Assembly (NCBI GenBank): GCA_964637235.1
Contig: CAZWVR010000061.1
Location: 1-14,767 of the forward strand
Length of the DNA stretch: 14,767 nt
Reading direction: 5' to 3'
Source: CAZWVR01 sp964637235
Lineage (GTDB): Bacteria > Bacteroidota > Bacteroidia > Bacteroidales > S143-33
The notes under the pieces: model-generated
The model's database searches: none
What the model was told of the DNA's origin: nothing
Seen by the model: only the letters and a program-made list of their open reading frames with translations
Position numbers and translations under genes: made by a program
Part shown: piece after piece, positions 1 to 7,496 of the stretch
Numbering within the stretch: position 1 is the first letter of the stretch
Layout of the letters: each line of letters begins with the position of its first letter

Positions 1-1
1 A

Positions 2-106
2 GAGGAAAGAGAGCCAATGCTAAATAAAAATAAAGATCCTAAGCAATTTGACTTTATAAAAAAGGAAAAGGAGATTATGGAGAAGATGAAAAAGGTAAAA
101 AAATGA
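2..106 (+). CDS. C-terminal end of an unidentified protein (partial)
   Basis: An open frame enters from the left edge and ends with TGA at 104-106. The 34 visible residues are strongly charged and rich in lysine and glutamate, ending in a run of the KMKKVKK type, which suggests an exposed helical tail. No domain can be recognised from so short a piece and no function is proposed. It is the only plus-strand gene at this end. It converges on gcvT with 53 bp between the stop codons, a gap filled by a long hairpin that probably terminates both transcripts. The main alternative is a chance open frame, but the lysine-rich composition and the terminator placed just after the stop favour a real gene. 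Confidence 0.6.
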   Translation, partial: EEREPMLNKNKDPKQFDFIKKEKEIMEKMKKVKK

Positions 107-114
107 TATATAAG

Positions 115-148
115 TCTGGACGGTAGCTGTAAGAAGCTATCGTCCAGA
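115..148. terminator. Probable bidirectional terminator between convergent genes
   Basis: A 14-bp stem (115-128 with 135-148, one G-T wobble) closes a 6-nt loop. It sits exactly between the stop of the plus-strand partial gene (106) and the stop of gcvT (160). The flanks are AT-rich on both sides (tatataa and tttatata), so either strand gives a hairpin followed by A/U-rich sequence, although neither has a pure U-tract. The position and symmetry support termination in both directions. Confidence 0.65.
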
Positions 149-159
149 AGTTTATATAG

Positions 160-1254
160 TTAATTGATCTTAACGAATGGAGGTTTAACAACTTTTGCTT
201 TTAGTGCTTTGCCTCGGATATCTATGAATATTTCTGTTTCTGGTTTAGCATATTCAGTTTTTACATATCCCATACCAATGCCTTGTTTAAGCATAGGCGA
301 CATTGTTCCTGATGTAACTTCTCCAATGGTTTCTTTATTGTCATTTAAGATATTATAGTGTTGGCGTGGAATACCTTTTTCTTGCATAATAAAACCTATA
401 AGTTTACGATTTACGCCATTTTTCTTTTGCATTTCTAATCTTTCTCTGTCAATAAAATTATTTCCATCTGTAAATTTTACAATCCAAGAGAGTCCTGCTT
501 CAATGGGAGATGTAGTTTCGTCAATATCGTTTCCATATAGGCAGTATCCCATTTCAAGGCGAAGGGTATCTCTTGCCCCTAAGCCTGCTGGCATAAGGTT
601 ATAGTTTTCTCCTACCTGCATAATAGCTTCCAAAACTTGTTTTGCATATTCAACTGGAAAATATAATTCAAAGCCTCCGGAGCCTGTGTATCCTGTTGCA
701 GATATTATCATATTTTTTACACCTGCCAGTTCTCCGACAGTAAAGTGATAGAATTTTATTTCTGCAAGGTTAATATCCGTAAGGTTTTGTAGTAGTTCGG
801 TAGCTTTTGGACCTTGTACAGCGAGTTGGGCTGTTTTTTCCGAAGCATTTTCTATTTGGGCGCCAAATTTTTTGTTATGTTCTTTTACCCAGTTCCAATC
901 TTTTTCTATGTTAGCTGCATTGACGACCATTAGATATTCCTCTTGGGAATATTGATATATAATTAGATCGTCTACTATGCCACCTTTACCATTTGGGAAG
1001 CAGGTATATTGAGCTTTCCCGGGTTTGAGTTTTGCTACGTCATTAGTTGTTAGATATTGTACTAAATCAAAGGCGTGAGGTCCGCGAGCCCATATTTCTC
1101 CCATATGTGAAACATCAAAGATACCAACATTTTTTCTGACATTGATGTGTTCTATGTTTATGCCTTTGTAATATACAGGCATTAAAAATCCTGCAAATTC
1201 TACCATTCTGGCTCCACTATCCAGATGAATTTGATAAAACGGTGTTTTTTTCAT
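160..1254 (-). CDS. gcvT: Aminomethyltransferase, T-protein of the glycine cleavage system
   Basis: T-protein takes the aminomethyl group carried on the lipoyl arm of H-protein, transfers the one-carbon unit to tetrahydrofolate to give 5,10-methylene-THF, and releases ammonia. It is cytosolic. The 364 residues match the usual length of the family. Visible family motifs are the N-terminal substrate region (DVSHMGE, 47-53), GGIVDDLIIY (91-100) carrying the conserved acidic pair, VVNAAN (110-115), TGYTGSGGFELYF (187-199) and GARDTLRLEMG (226-236). The C-terminal barrel domain ends with TSGTMSP and GIGMGYV. The ATG start is preceded by an A-rich leader without a clear Shine-Dalgarno, as is normal in Bacteroidota. 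It is the last gene of the minus-strand cluster, starting 10 nt after the dprA stop. The partner genes gcvH and gcvP are not in the window. Confidence 0.96.
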   Translation of the reverse strand: MKKTPFYQIHLDSGARMVEFAGFLMPVYYKGINIEHINVRKNVGIFDVSHMGEIWARGPHAFDLVQYLTTNDVAKLKPGKAQYTCFPNGKGGIVDDLIIYQYSQEEYLMVVNAANIEKDWNWVKEHNKKFGAQIENASEKTAQLAVQGPKATELLQNLTDINLAEIKFYHFTVGELAGVKNMIISATGYTGSGGFELYFPVEYAKQVLEAIMQVGENYNLMPAGLGARDTLRLEMGYCLYGNDIDETTSPIEAGLSWIVKFTDGNNFIDRERLEMQKKNGVNRKLIGFIMQEKGIPRQHYNILNDNKETIGEVTSGTMSPMLKQGIGMGYVKTEYAKPETEIFIDIRGKALKAKVVKPPFVKIN

Positions 1255-1264
1255 AGCGTATTTT

Positions 1265-2365
1265 TTAGATTGTTATTGTATACATTCTTCCTGGTAAAGA
1301 TTTTACTACTCCTTTCATTTCCATTGAAAAGAGAGTAGTAAGTGTTTTACTTACTGACATATTTGTATTATATGCGATTATGTCAATATTTTGTGGTTGA
1401 TTATTTTGACTTAGAAAGTCGTAGATGATTTGTTCCTCTTTGTTGAGAGAAGGAAATATTGTTTTTTGTTTTTGTGTATTTACTTGTTGCCAATTCATTT
1501 CAAAAATTAAGTCGTTTGCATTTTCAATAAGAGCTGCTCTATTTGTTTTTATAAGGTAATTGCAGCCTTGCATTTTAGTATCTGAGATTCTTCCGGGAAA
1601 CGTATAAACAGGCGTAGAGTAGTCCATAGCATATTCTGCTGTGATTAGTGAACCACCTTTTTTTGCAGATTGAACTACCAATAGAGCATCTGCTAATGCT
1701 GCGATAATTCTATTTCTGTGTACAAAATTTGAGGGTTCCGGTTTTTTGAAATAAGGATATTCTGTAATAAGGGCTCCTGAGTGATCTATTATATCTTTGG
1801 CAATTTTTTTATGGGCTTGGGGATAAAGATATCCTAAGCCATGACCAAGTATAGCTATTGTTTCCATATTATATTCCAGAGCTTTTTTATGTGCGCATAC
1901 ATCAATGCCATATGCTAATCCACTGATAATTACTGGTTTTAGACCGCTTTCATTGAGTTCTTTAAAAAATTTTTCACATAATATTTTACCATATTCATCG
2001 GGTTTACGAGTTCCTATTACAGCAAGAAATATTTTCTGTTTATATGAGAAATCTCCTTTTTGATATAAAATAATAGGGCTATCGTCAAAATTTTTTAATT
2101 TTTTAGGATATTCCTCGTCTAAATAAAATAATACTTTAATATTTTGAGAATCAATGATTTTTAGTTCTTTTTCTGCTTCTTCTAAGGCTTTACTTTGTAT
2201 AATTTTATTTGCAATAGTTTTGCCTATGCCAGGAATTTTTTGAAGTTTAGTTGGAGAAGTAGAGAAGACTTCTTTTACTCCACCGAGGTATGCTACTAAT
2301 TTTCTGGCTGTTATAGGACCTATTCCCGGTAAAAGATTTAGTGCTATTTTGTATAATAGTTCCAT
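1265..2365 (-). CDS. dprA: DNA-processing protein DprA (Smf)
   Basis: DprA binds single-stranded DNA and loads RecA on it, protecting incoming DNA in natural transformation. It is also widespread in bacteria not known to be competent. The 366-residue protein shows the complete three-part architecture: an N-terminal helix-hairpin-helix region (LPGIGPITA at 12-20, IPGIGKTIA at 44-52), the extended Rossmann-fold DprA core, and a C-terminal winged-helix domain (about 305-366). The core carries LAVIGTR (114-120), SGLAYGID (148-155), LGHGLGYLYP (173-182), the HRNRIIAAL stretch (216-224) and GGSLITAEYA (237-246). Its ATG overlaps the stop of the upstream gene by one base (TAATG), implying translational coupling, and gcvT follows after 10 nt. 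The gene looks intact. No competence gene is nearby, so its presence alone does not show that the organism is transformable. Confidence 0.96.
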   Translation of the reverse strand: MELLYKIALNLLPGIGPITARKLVAYLGGVKEVFSTSPTKLQKIPGIGKTIANKIIQSKALEEAEKELKIIDSQNIKVLFYLDEEYPKKLKNFDDSPIILYQKGDFSYKQKIFLAVIGTRKPDEYGKILCEKFFKELNESGLKPVIISGLAYGIDVCAHKKALEYNMETIAILGHGLGYLYPQAHKKIAKDIIDHSGALITEYPYFKKPEPSNFVHRNRIIAALADALLVVQSAKKGGSLITAEYAMDYSTPVYTFPGRISDTKMQGCNYLIKTNRAALIENANDLIFEMNWQQVNTQKQKTIFPSLNKEEQIIYDFLSQNNQPQNIDIIAYNTNMSVSKTLTTLFSMEMKGVVKSLPGRMYTITI

Positions 2366-2973
2366 TATTCTTTGATAATTTCAATACCTCCTTTTGTATG
2401 GACTACTATACGAAAGACATCGCCGATATTTGCCCATGCAGAATTTTTTACATTTTGCACCATATTCCCAAAGGCTGTTGGCAAATCCTTTAAATCGTTG
2501 TTTTTCACTTTCTGGAACAATATTTTTATTCCTTCTTTAAAATCTTTATTTGCATTTTTGCTGTAATAAATCATTGGATATCCATCTTTATCGTATAATG
2601 AATAGATAGTCAGTCCATTTTCAGGTTTAATTTTATTTGTGAAAATTTTTTGTGGAAAAGCTACATATCTCTCTCCCAGTTTTACTACTATAAAGTCAAA
2701 GGATATAACATCACCGTAAAGGGTCATTCGGGTTTTATTTACGAGATTGCCGTCTAAATCCATAAATTTGATGGCTATGTATATTGAATCACCTTTTTTT
2801 TCCAAAATTTTGTATCTTATCGGGACTATCTCATTTTTTAGGAAGTTGATTTGTTGTTCCAGTTTAGCGATTTTACGTTCTTGTGTTGGGATAATTTTTT
2901 TTCTTAAAAAATAAGCCAGAATGCCTAATGCCGCTATTATCAGAAGTATAATAAGCCAAGTTTTGTTTTTCAT
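2365..2973 (-). CDS. Unknown membrane-anchored protein with coiled coil, coupled to dprA
   Basis: I do not recognise this 202-residue protein. Residues 5-23 form one hydrophobic segment (WLIILLIIAALGILAYF) followed by basic residues, so an N-in signal anchor is likely with the rest in the periplasm. No lipobox is present. Residues 31-48 are charged and heptad-like, consistent with a short coiled coil. The remaining part (about 50-202) alternates beta-type and polar stretches and ends in a compact domain with WANIGDVFRIVV. The gene is first in the cluster and its TAA overlaps the dprA ATG by one base. A weak promoter candidate lies upstream on the minus strand (ATTG at 3017-3014, 18-nt spacer, TAATTTCG at 2995-2988), with two mismatches to the Bacteroidota consensus. 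A function linked to DprA cannot be inferred from position alone. Confidence 0.85.
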   Translation of the reverse strand: MKNKTWLIILLIIAALGILAYFLRKKIIPTQERKIAKLEQQINFLKNEIVPIRYKILEKKGDSIYIAIKFMDLDGNLVNKTRMTLYGDVISFDFIVVKLGERYVAFPQKIFTNKIKPENGLTIYSLYDKDGYPMIYYSKNANKDFKEGIKILFQKVKNNDLKDLPTAFGNMVQNVKNSAWANIGDVFRIVVHTKGGIEIIKE

Positions 2974-3038
2974 GGTATTTTTTTTTACGAAATTATAAAA
3001 AAGTCTTTAATAACAATGGAAAGTTAAAATATTTTTTT

Positions 3039-3305
3039 AGGGCGTATCCCTTCGCTCGCTGGGGCTCGCTTCGGGTCGGGTGCTCCGCTTGTATTCGGCT
3101 TGGCAAAGCTAAGAGCTACTTTTGTGAGCAAAAAATAAGGCAGTCGGTAGCGCCTTTGGCGACAACACGTCTGCCTAAATTTTTTGCTCACTTTGGCGTG
3201 CGTGGGGCTTCGCTAATCGCTCAGCCTCCGCCGCCAAGTAGCTCTAAGCTTTCCCTTCGCCTCATATCGCTCCGCCCCCTTACGCATATACGCTATATAC
3301 GCCTC
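3039..3305. repeat. GC-rich structured intergenic repeat, copy A (complete)
   Basis: This island stands out as GC-rich in AT-rich surroundings and has no plausible reading frame. Its left end (AGGGCGTATCCC at 3039-3050, TTCGGGTCGGG at 3070-3080, GCTTGTAT at 3087-3094) recurs at 14691-14767. The interior forms nested inverted repeats. Stem I is 3105-3121 with 3236-3252 (one mismatch in 17). Stem II is 3124-3136 with 3179-3191 (13 bp, perfect), continued by 3138-3143 with 3171-3176. It is capped by CGCC/GGCG at 3151-3161. The 44-nt insert on the right side of stem II can form stem III (3195-3198 with 3232-3235, and 3204-3209 with 3223-3228). The right end has three TACGC units (3281-3302). It may be a non-autonomous mobile repeat or a structured RNA. 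No transposase is present. Confidence 0.75.
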
Positions 3306-3310
3306 TAAAT

Positions 3311-3340
3311 AAAAAAGCCCGAGAGACTTGCTCCCGGGCT
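3311..3340 (-). terminator. Rho-independent terminator of the TonB-dependent receptor gene
   Basis: Read on the minus strand, a 10-bp GC-rich stem (AGCCCGGGAG with CTCTCGGGCT, one G-U pair; 3340-3331 with 3325-3316) closes a 5-nt loop. It is followed directly by TTTTTTATTT. It starts 7 nt after the receptor stop codon. This is a textbook intrinsic terminator and separates the receptor from the GC-rich repeat and the cluster beyond it. Confidence 0.93.
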
Positions 3341-3347
3341 TAGGTTC

Positions 3348-6044
3348 TTAAAATTCAAATTTTAATCCTACATTGAAAGTTCTCGGCAGTCCGACAAATA
3401 CTCCGGCATTGTTTACAGTATGACGATATTGTGGATTATTGAAGTCAAGGGAAGTGTATTTATTATTATCCACAGCATCGGATACATATATAGCATCTAA
3501 TACATTAAATACGTGTCCGAATAGACTGAGATAATTCTTGCCTAATGCAAATTTGTAAAGAATGTGTGCGTCAATTAGATAATAATCTGGAACTTTCCAT
3601 ACTTGCTCGTGATCATTGGGATCTTGTCTTGAAATAGGAGCAAATTTTGCGTAATAATCTGTATAATAACGACCATCTAATTGTATGCGTAATCCTTTTA
3701 CAGGGAGTAATATAAGTGAGCCATAGAATTGAGTTTGCGGAGCGTCTCCAACTTTAATACCTTTAATGTAAATATTCAGAGTATCGTAGTAGACAGTGCT
3801 TGTTTGGTCGTCAAATACAGTATATACACCTTGTACATCGTTGATATATTTCCAGTCTCCGAATGAGCCTGCTAAGCTGAGGTGTAAGAAGTTGAATGGT
3901 TTGAAGTAGCTTTCAATTTCAAATCCGGTATGTAGTTCATTTAATCCGGTTATGAATGTGAGTTCTTCTTGATTAGTTGATTGGTTATATGAACCAATTG
4001 AAATTGCTCTGTCTTTCCATAGAGTGTAGTAGTAGTTAAATCTTAAATCAATAGTTTTTTGTGCATTAGAGATAATACCACCGATTTCGCCGGATTCAAA
4101 GACTTCGTTTTTCGGATTTGGAGAAAGTGCATGGAGACGGTCGCTTATTACATTGTCAAAGATAGGCACTTTGGATATATAACCGAGGTTAATATAAGTT
4201 TTTAGCCAATCTATTGGGCGATAGCTTAATCCAGTTTTTATTTGATATCCTTGCATATATTTAGACTGCAAAAATAGTTCTTTTGTACTATCGGTAGGAT
4301 CAGCTACAAAGTGGTTTCTATGGGTGTATTTAACAAATGAATGACCTAATGTCAAGTATGTTGTAAGTTTTGGATTAGAGTATTCAATTTGTCCATAATA
4401 TCCGAACCAGTTTACTGTATTTGTGAAGTAATAAGCTATTTTGTCGCCAAGTCCTTTTTTGTAATTATCCGGAGTATCAAAAGCATTTCCTGTGAATATG
4501 AAATATTTACCACCGAGTAAGTCTCTAACTTCGCGATAGTGGTCTATTTGAGCAATACGCCCATCTATACCGATGTTCATTTTTAGGTTGTCATTAAAAT
4601 ATATACGTAGTTTTGAGAGTATGCCAAGCGTCCATTGTTTATTTACGCTGTTTCTTAATATTCCGAATGCGGTATCATTGTTATTTGCAATGGTTTTATC
4701 CCAATCTACTATACGAGAAGGTTGAGAGTCGTAGTCCCAAACCATATGTCCATATGTACCAGAGCCACCGCCAGTACCACCGGAGTAATAAAGTACTGTG
4801 AATAGAGAAACTTTTGAATTTAAGTGGTTGTATATGTTCAGGTTAACTAATGGTTTATGATAGTAATTTTCACGTTCGTTTATGAATTTTTTATTGAAAC
4901 GATGGTGAGTTTTACCGTTCCAGAATTGAAGTCCGTCGTATGAAGGATTAACCCAGTTCCAGTTTTGATTATATAAACGTCCTCTATTTGATTGTGGGAA
5001 TTTTTCTACTGTTGCATGTACAGCGCCGGGGAGACTCATAAAATATGTAGAATCATAAGCTGCTAAGTTTTGTTGATAAAGGTTTTGTCCGTGTCTTTGT
5101 GGTGCACCAAGTGCGAATAGTTCAATTTTATTTTTGTCATTTATCTTATAAGTTGCACCGAAGTAGTATGCATAGGCGTCTGTCCAAGTAGCATCAATAA
5201 CACCTTTTCCTACTTTTTTTACTAATGCTACACTTAAAGCGAATTTATCATTTATCATTCCTGAGTTGTATGCCACAGTACCTTTAAAGAAGTTTCCTGA
5301 GCCATATTCAAATTTAACTATACCGCTTTGTTTTTTTGCTGCTGGACTTGTGATTATATTAAGAGTTCCGCCAACAGATGGAGTAGCTAAGTTAACAGCA
5401 CTTAGTCCTCTTTGTAGCTGAATAGATGATGTTACATCGGCAATTCCGTCCCAGTTAGACCAATATACCCAGCCGTTTTCCATATCATTAACTGGTACAC
5501 CGTTGATCATAATAGCCACATTTCTTTGATCAAAACCTCTGACGTTTATACGGGCATCTCCTGAACCACCGCCTTGTGCAGTTGCATATACACTCGGAGT
5601 TGAGTTCATAACCAATGGTAAATCTCGTGAACCTAATGTATATTCAAGATTTTTCTTTTTAATTGTAGATATGGCTACTGGTGTTCTCTGTTCAGAAGCA
5701 CGTTCTGCAACAACATATATTTCATTTAATTCATGTGAAGATGCCTTTAATGTAATGACACCCAAGTCAATTCTTTTGGATTTAATTGGAACATCTAATG
5801 TTTTTGTTTCATAACCGACAAATGATATTTCTAACTTCACATTGCCAGAAGTTTTATTTACTTCCAGCATAAAATCTCCGTTTAGGTCTGTCATAGTAGC
5901 ATTATTGGTGCCTTGTTCTTTAACAATAGCACCAATTAGGGAACCTCCATATTCTTCATCTTGCACATTTCCAGTAATTACGGTTTGTGCATTTACAAAA
6001 AAACCAATTAAAAGACCTGTAAATAAAAGTAAAAATCTCTTCAT
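3348..6044 (-). CDS. TonB-dependent outer membrane receptor with carboxypeptidase-like domain
   Basis: This is an outer-membrane beta-barrel that imports a bound ligand using energy from TonB-ExbB-ExbD. A Sec signal peptide spans residues 1-19, with a likely cut at VNA|Q. Next is a carboxypeptidase regulatory-like domain (about 21-100, with TDLNGDFML and SFVGYET), a TonB-box-like stretch (NEIYVVA, 107-113), and the plug domain (about 120-235) with INVRGFDQR, MINGVPVNDME and PSVGGTLNIIT. The barrel fills the rest and ends in an aromatic beta-signal (GLKFEF). The 898-residue length fits Bacteroidota receptors. No SusD-like lipoprotein lies next to it, so it is probably not a SusCD glycan importer. 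A ZIP metal transporter is nearby, but that does not establish a metal ligand; the substrate is unknown. It has its own terminator, and a promoter candidate lies 21 nt upstream of the ATG. Confidence 0.95.
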   Translation of the reverse strand: MKRFLLLFTGLLIGFFVNAQTVITGNVQDEEYGGSLIGAIVKEQGTNNATMTDLNGDFMLEVNKTSGNVKLEISFVGYETKTLDVPIKSKRIDLGVITLKASSHELNEIYVVAERASEQRTPVAISTIKKKNLEYTLGSRDLPLVMNSTPSVYATAQGGGSGDARINVRGFDQRNVAIMINGVPVNDMENGWVYWSNWDGIADVTSSIQLQRGLSAVNLATPSVGGTLNIITSPAAKKQSGIVKFEYGSGNFFKGTVAYNSGMINDKFALSVALVKKVGKGVIDATWTDAYAYYFGATYKINDKNKIELFALGAPQRHGQNLYQQNLAAYDSTYFMSLPGAVHATVEKFPQSNRGRLYNQNWNWVNPSYDGLQFWNGKTHHRFNKKFINERENYYHKPLVNLNIYNHLNSKVSLFTVLYYSGGTGGGSGTYGHMVWDYDSQPSRIVDWDKTIANNNDTAFGILRNSVNKQWTLGILSKLRIYFNDNLKMNIGIDGRIAQIDHYREVRDLLGGKYFIFTGNAFDTPDNYKKGLGDKIAYYFTNTVNWFGYYGQIEYSNPKLTTYLTLGHSFVKYTHRNHFVADPTDSTKELFLQSKYMQGYQIKTGLSYRPIDWLKTYINLGYISKVPIFDNVISDRLHALSPNPKNEVFESGEIGGIISNAQKTIDLRFNYYYTLWKDRAISIGSYNQSTNQEELTFITGLNELHTGFEIESYFKPFNFLHLSLAGSFGDWKYINDVQGVYTVFDDQTSTVYYDTLNIYIKGIKVGDAPQTQFYGSLILLPVKGLRIQLDGRYYTDYYAKFAPISRQDPNDHEQVWKVPDYYLIDAHILYKFALGKNYLSLFGHVFNVLDAIYVSDAVDNNKYTSLDFNNPQYRHTVNNAGVFVGLPRTFNVGLKFEF

Positions 6045-6064
6045 AGCTCTTTTTTTTATTTTTT

Positions 6065-6094
6065 CAAAAATAAAAATTTTTTCTTTTTAGCAAA
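6065..6094 (-). promoter_or_regulatory. Candidate Bacteroidota-type promoter for the receptor gene
   Basis: On the minus strand TTTG (6094-6091) is followed after 18 nt by TATTTTTG (6072-6065). The latter fits the -7 consensus TAnnTTTG exactly. The spacer is slightly shorter than the usual 19-21 nt. Transcription would begin near 6059, giving a leader of roughly 15 nt. The region is so AT-rich that chance matches are likely. Confidence 0.35.
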
Positions 6095-6190
6095 AATTTT
6101 AATTATTTTATTGATTATCAGTTTATTATAAAAAGATTAAAAAAGTTTTTTATTATTGAAATTTATTTTATTTTTAGCTAAAAATGTTAT

Positions 6191-6574
6191 ATGCATACTG
6201 CTGATGATAAAAGTAAAGATCATACCGATAAGGATTTTTGGGGTATGACAGAAACTGATTACATTATTTTAATGCATTTAAGCCAGTTTGCAGGTATTAT
6301 TATCATAGGACTTGGTTTAGTCTTGCCAATTGTAATGTGGCTTTCCAATAAGGATAAAAGTGCATTGATAGACGAACATGGGAAGATAATAACTAATTGG
6401 CTTATAAGTGCTGCTATTTATACTGTAATTTCATTGATATTGGTATGGATAGTCATAGGCATAGTTTTTTTGGTAATTTTAACCATTTTAGCAATAGTGT
6501 TTCCAATTATAGGAGCTATAAAAGCGAATCGGGGAGAGGTTTTTGTTTATCCGCTATCTATAAAGTTTTTTTAG
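6191..6574 (+). CDS. Small DUF4870 (Tic20-like) membrane protein
   Basis: This is a 127-residue integral membrane protein of unknown function. After a charged N-terminus (1-20) there is a first hydrophobic segment (about 33-52), then the family-typical loop with IDEHGKIITNW (60-70), and two closely spaced long hydrophobic stretches (about 71-93 and 92-110). The tail carries KANRGE (111-116). The order of helix, D-E-H-G-K loop, then two helices matches the DUF4870 family. The ATG at 6191 was chosen because an ATG at 6184 is out of frame and stops at once. The gene is divergent from the TonB receptor, with 146 bp of AT-rich DNA between them. It converges on the ZIP gene with only 2 bp between stop codons and no visible terminator. 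Confidence 0.85.
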   Translation: MHTADDKSKDHTDKDFWGMTETDYIILMHLSQFAGIIIIGLGLVLPIVMWLSNKDKSALIDEHGKIITNWLISAAIYTVISLILVWIVIGIVFLVILTILAIVFPIIGAIKANRGEVFVYPLSIKFF

Positions 6575-6576
6575 AA

Positions 6577-7389
6577 TTATCCCAGTGCAACATCTAAAAT
6601 CATCATGATTACGAAACCTAGTATTACACCGAAAGTTGAGTGATGGCTATTACCGCTTAATTGAGATTCAGGTATCAGTTCTTCTACTGTGACGTAAATC
6701 ATTGCGCCAGCAGCGAAAGCCAATGCATAAGGCATTATTCCTGAGATAATTGTCATTAGCCAAGCTCCGAATACAGCAGCTATTGGCTCGACTAAACCAG
6801 AATATTGGCCAGCCATAAAGCTTTTGTAAGGTGTGCTGCCTGAGGCTCTTAAAGCTGCGGCAACTGCAAAACCTTCTGGGAAATCTTGTATAGCAATACC
6901 TATTGCTAATGCCATTGCAACGATTAGACTTTCTGTTGTTCCGAGTATATGAGCACTACCGAAGGCTACACCAATTGCTAAACCTTCTGGTATATTATGC
7001 AATGTGATAGCGAATATTATCAGGAATGTTTTTTTTAGGTTTGTTTTTGGTCCTTCTGCATCTTTTTCATCGTAGCCTATATGTAAGTGTGGAGTTATCT
7101 TATCCATAATCCAGAGGAATATAGCACCTCCGATAAAGCCAATAGCAGGTGGCAGCCATGGAATCAATTCTGCTTTTTCAGAGAGTTCTATCGCAGGATT
7201 AAGCAAAGACCAGAAGCTTGCAGCAATCATAACTCCGGCGGCAAAACCTAAAAATGTTTCCATTAGCCCTTTTCTGACTTTGGCAAATAAAAAAATCAAT
7301 GCAGCGCCAGCGGAAGTCATAATCCATGCAAATCCGCTTCCTATTAGGGTTTGTATGATATAATGTTGTTCTAACAGAAAGTTTTTCAT
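6577..7389 (-). CDS. ZIP-family divalent metal transporter (GufA/ZupT type)
   Basis: This inner-membrane transporter of divalent metals such as zinc, iron or manganese has 270 residues and about eight hydrophobic segments. The metal-binding helices are intact: HNIPEG (131-136) and QDFPEG (168-173). These give H131, N132, E135 on one helix and Q168, D169, E172 on the next. E201 (VEP) lies 29 residues after E172, matching the spacing of the final ligand in the structurally characterised Bordetella ZIP. The combination of Q-D and H-N matches the two-metal M1/M2 site of that protein. The loop between helices 3 and 4 contains HLH (101-103) and acidic residues (107-112), possibly for metal capture. 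The gene follows the propeller lipoproteins on the same strand, with a 107-bp gap holding a hairpin. The exact metal cannot be told from sequence. Confidence 0.94.
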   Translation of the reverse strand: MKNFLLEQHYIIQTLIGSGFAWIMTSAGAALIFLFAKVRKGLMETFLGFAAGVMIAASFWSLLNPAIELSEKAELIPWLPPAIGFIGGAIFLWIMDKITPHLHIGYDEKDAEGPKTNLKKTFLIIFAITLHNIPEGLAIGVAFGSAHILGTTESLIVAMALAIGIAIQDFPEGFAVAAALRASGSTPYKSFMAGQYSGLVEPIAAVFGAWLMTIISGIMPYALAFAAGAMIYVTVEELIPESQLSGNSHHSTFGVILGFVIMMILDVALG

Positions 7390-7405
7390 TTTTTATTTTT
7401 TTATC

Positions 7406-7434
7406 AGTTCTCTGAATTCATTTTTCAGAGAGCT
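7406..7434 (-). other. Hairpin in the leader of the ZIP transporter gene
   Basis: An 11-bp stem with one G-U pair (7406-7416 with 7424-7434) closes a 7-nt loop and ends 16 nt upstream of the ZIP start codon. On the minus strand it is followed by an A-rich run, not a U-tract, so it does not look like a standard terminator for the upstream lipoprotein gene. It could be a weak terminator, an RNA-stability hairpin or a regulatory leader element. Confidence 0.5.
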
Positions 7435-7496
7435 TCGAAAAGGATTTTTTAGTTATTTTGCTGCGAATTTAAAAATTTTGAAGGAATTTTTGATAA

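Noticed and set aside
3039..3305. Retron, integron attC site or riboswitch
   Set aside because: No reverse transcriptase or integrase gene is in the window, the core motifs of attC sites are not seen, and no known aptamer signature was recognised.
3348..6044. SusC-type glycan importer
   Set aside because: No SusD-like lipoprotein or glycan enzyme is adjacent. The next genes are an unknown protein and a DUF4870 protein.
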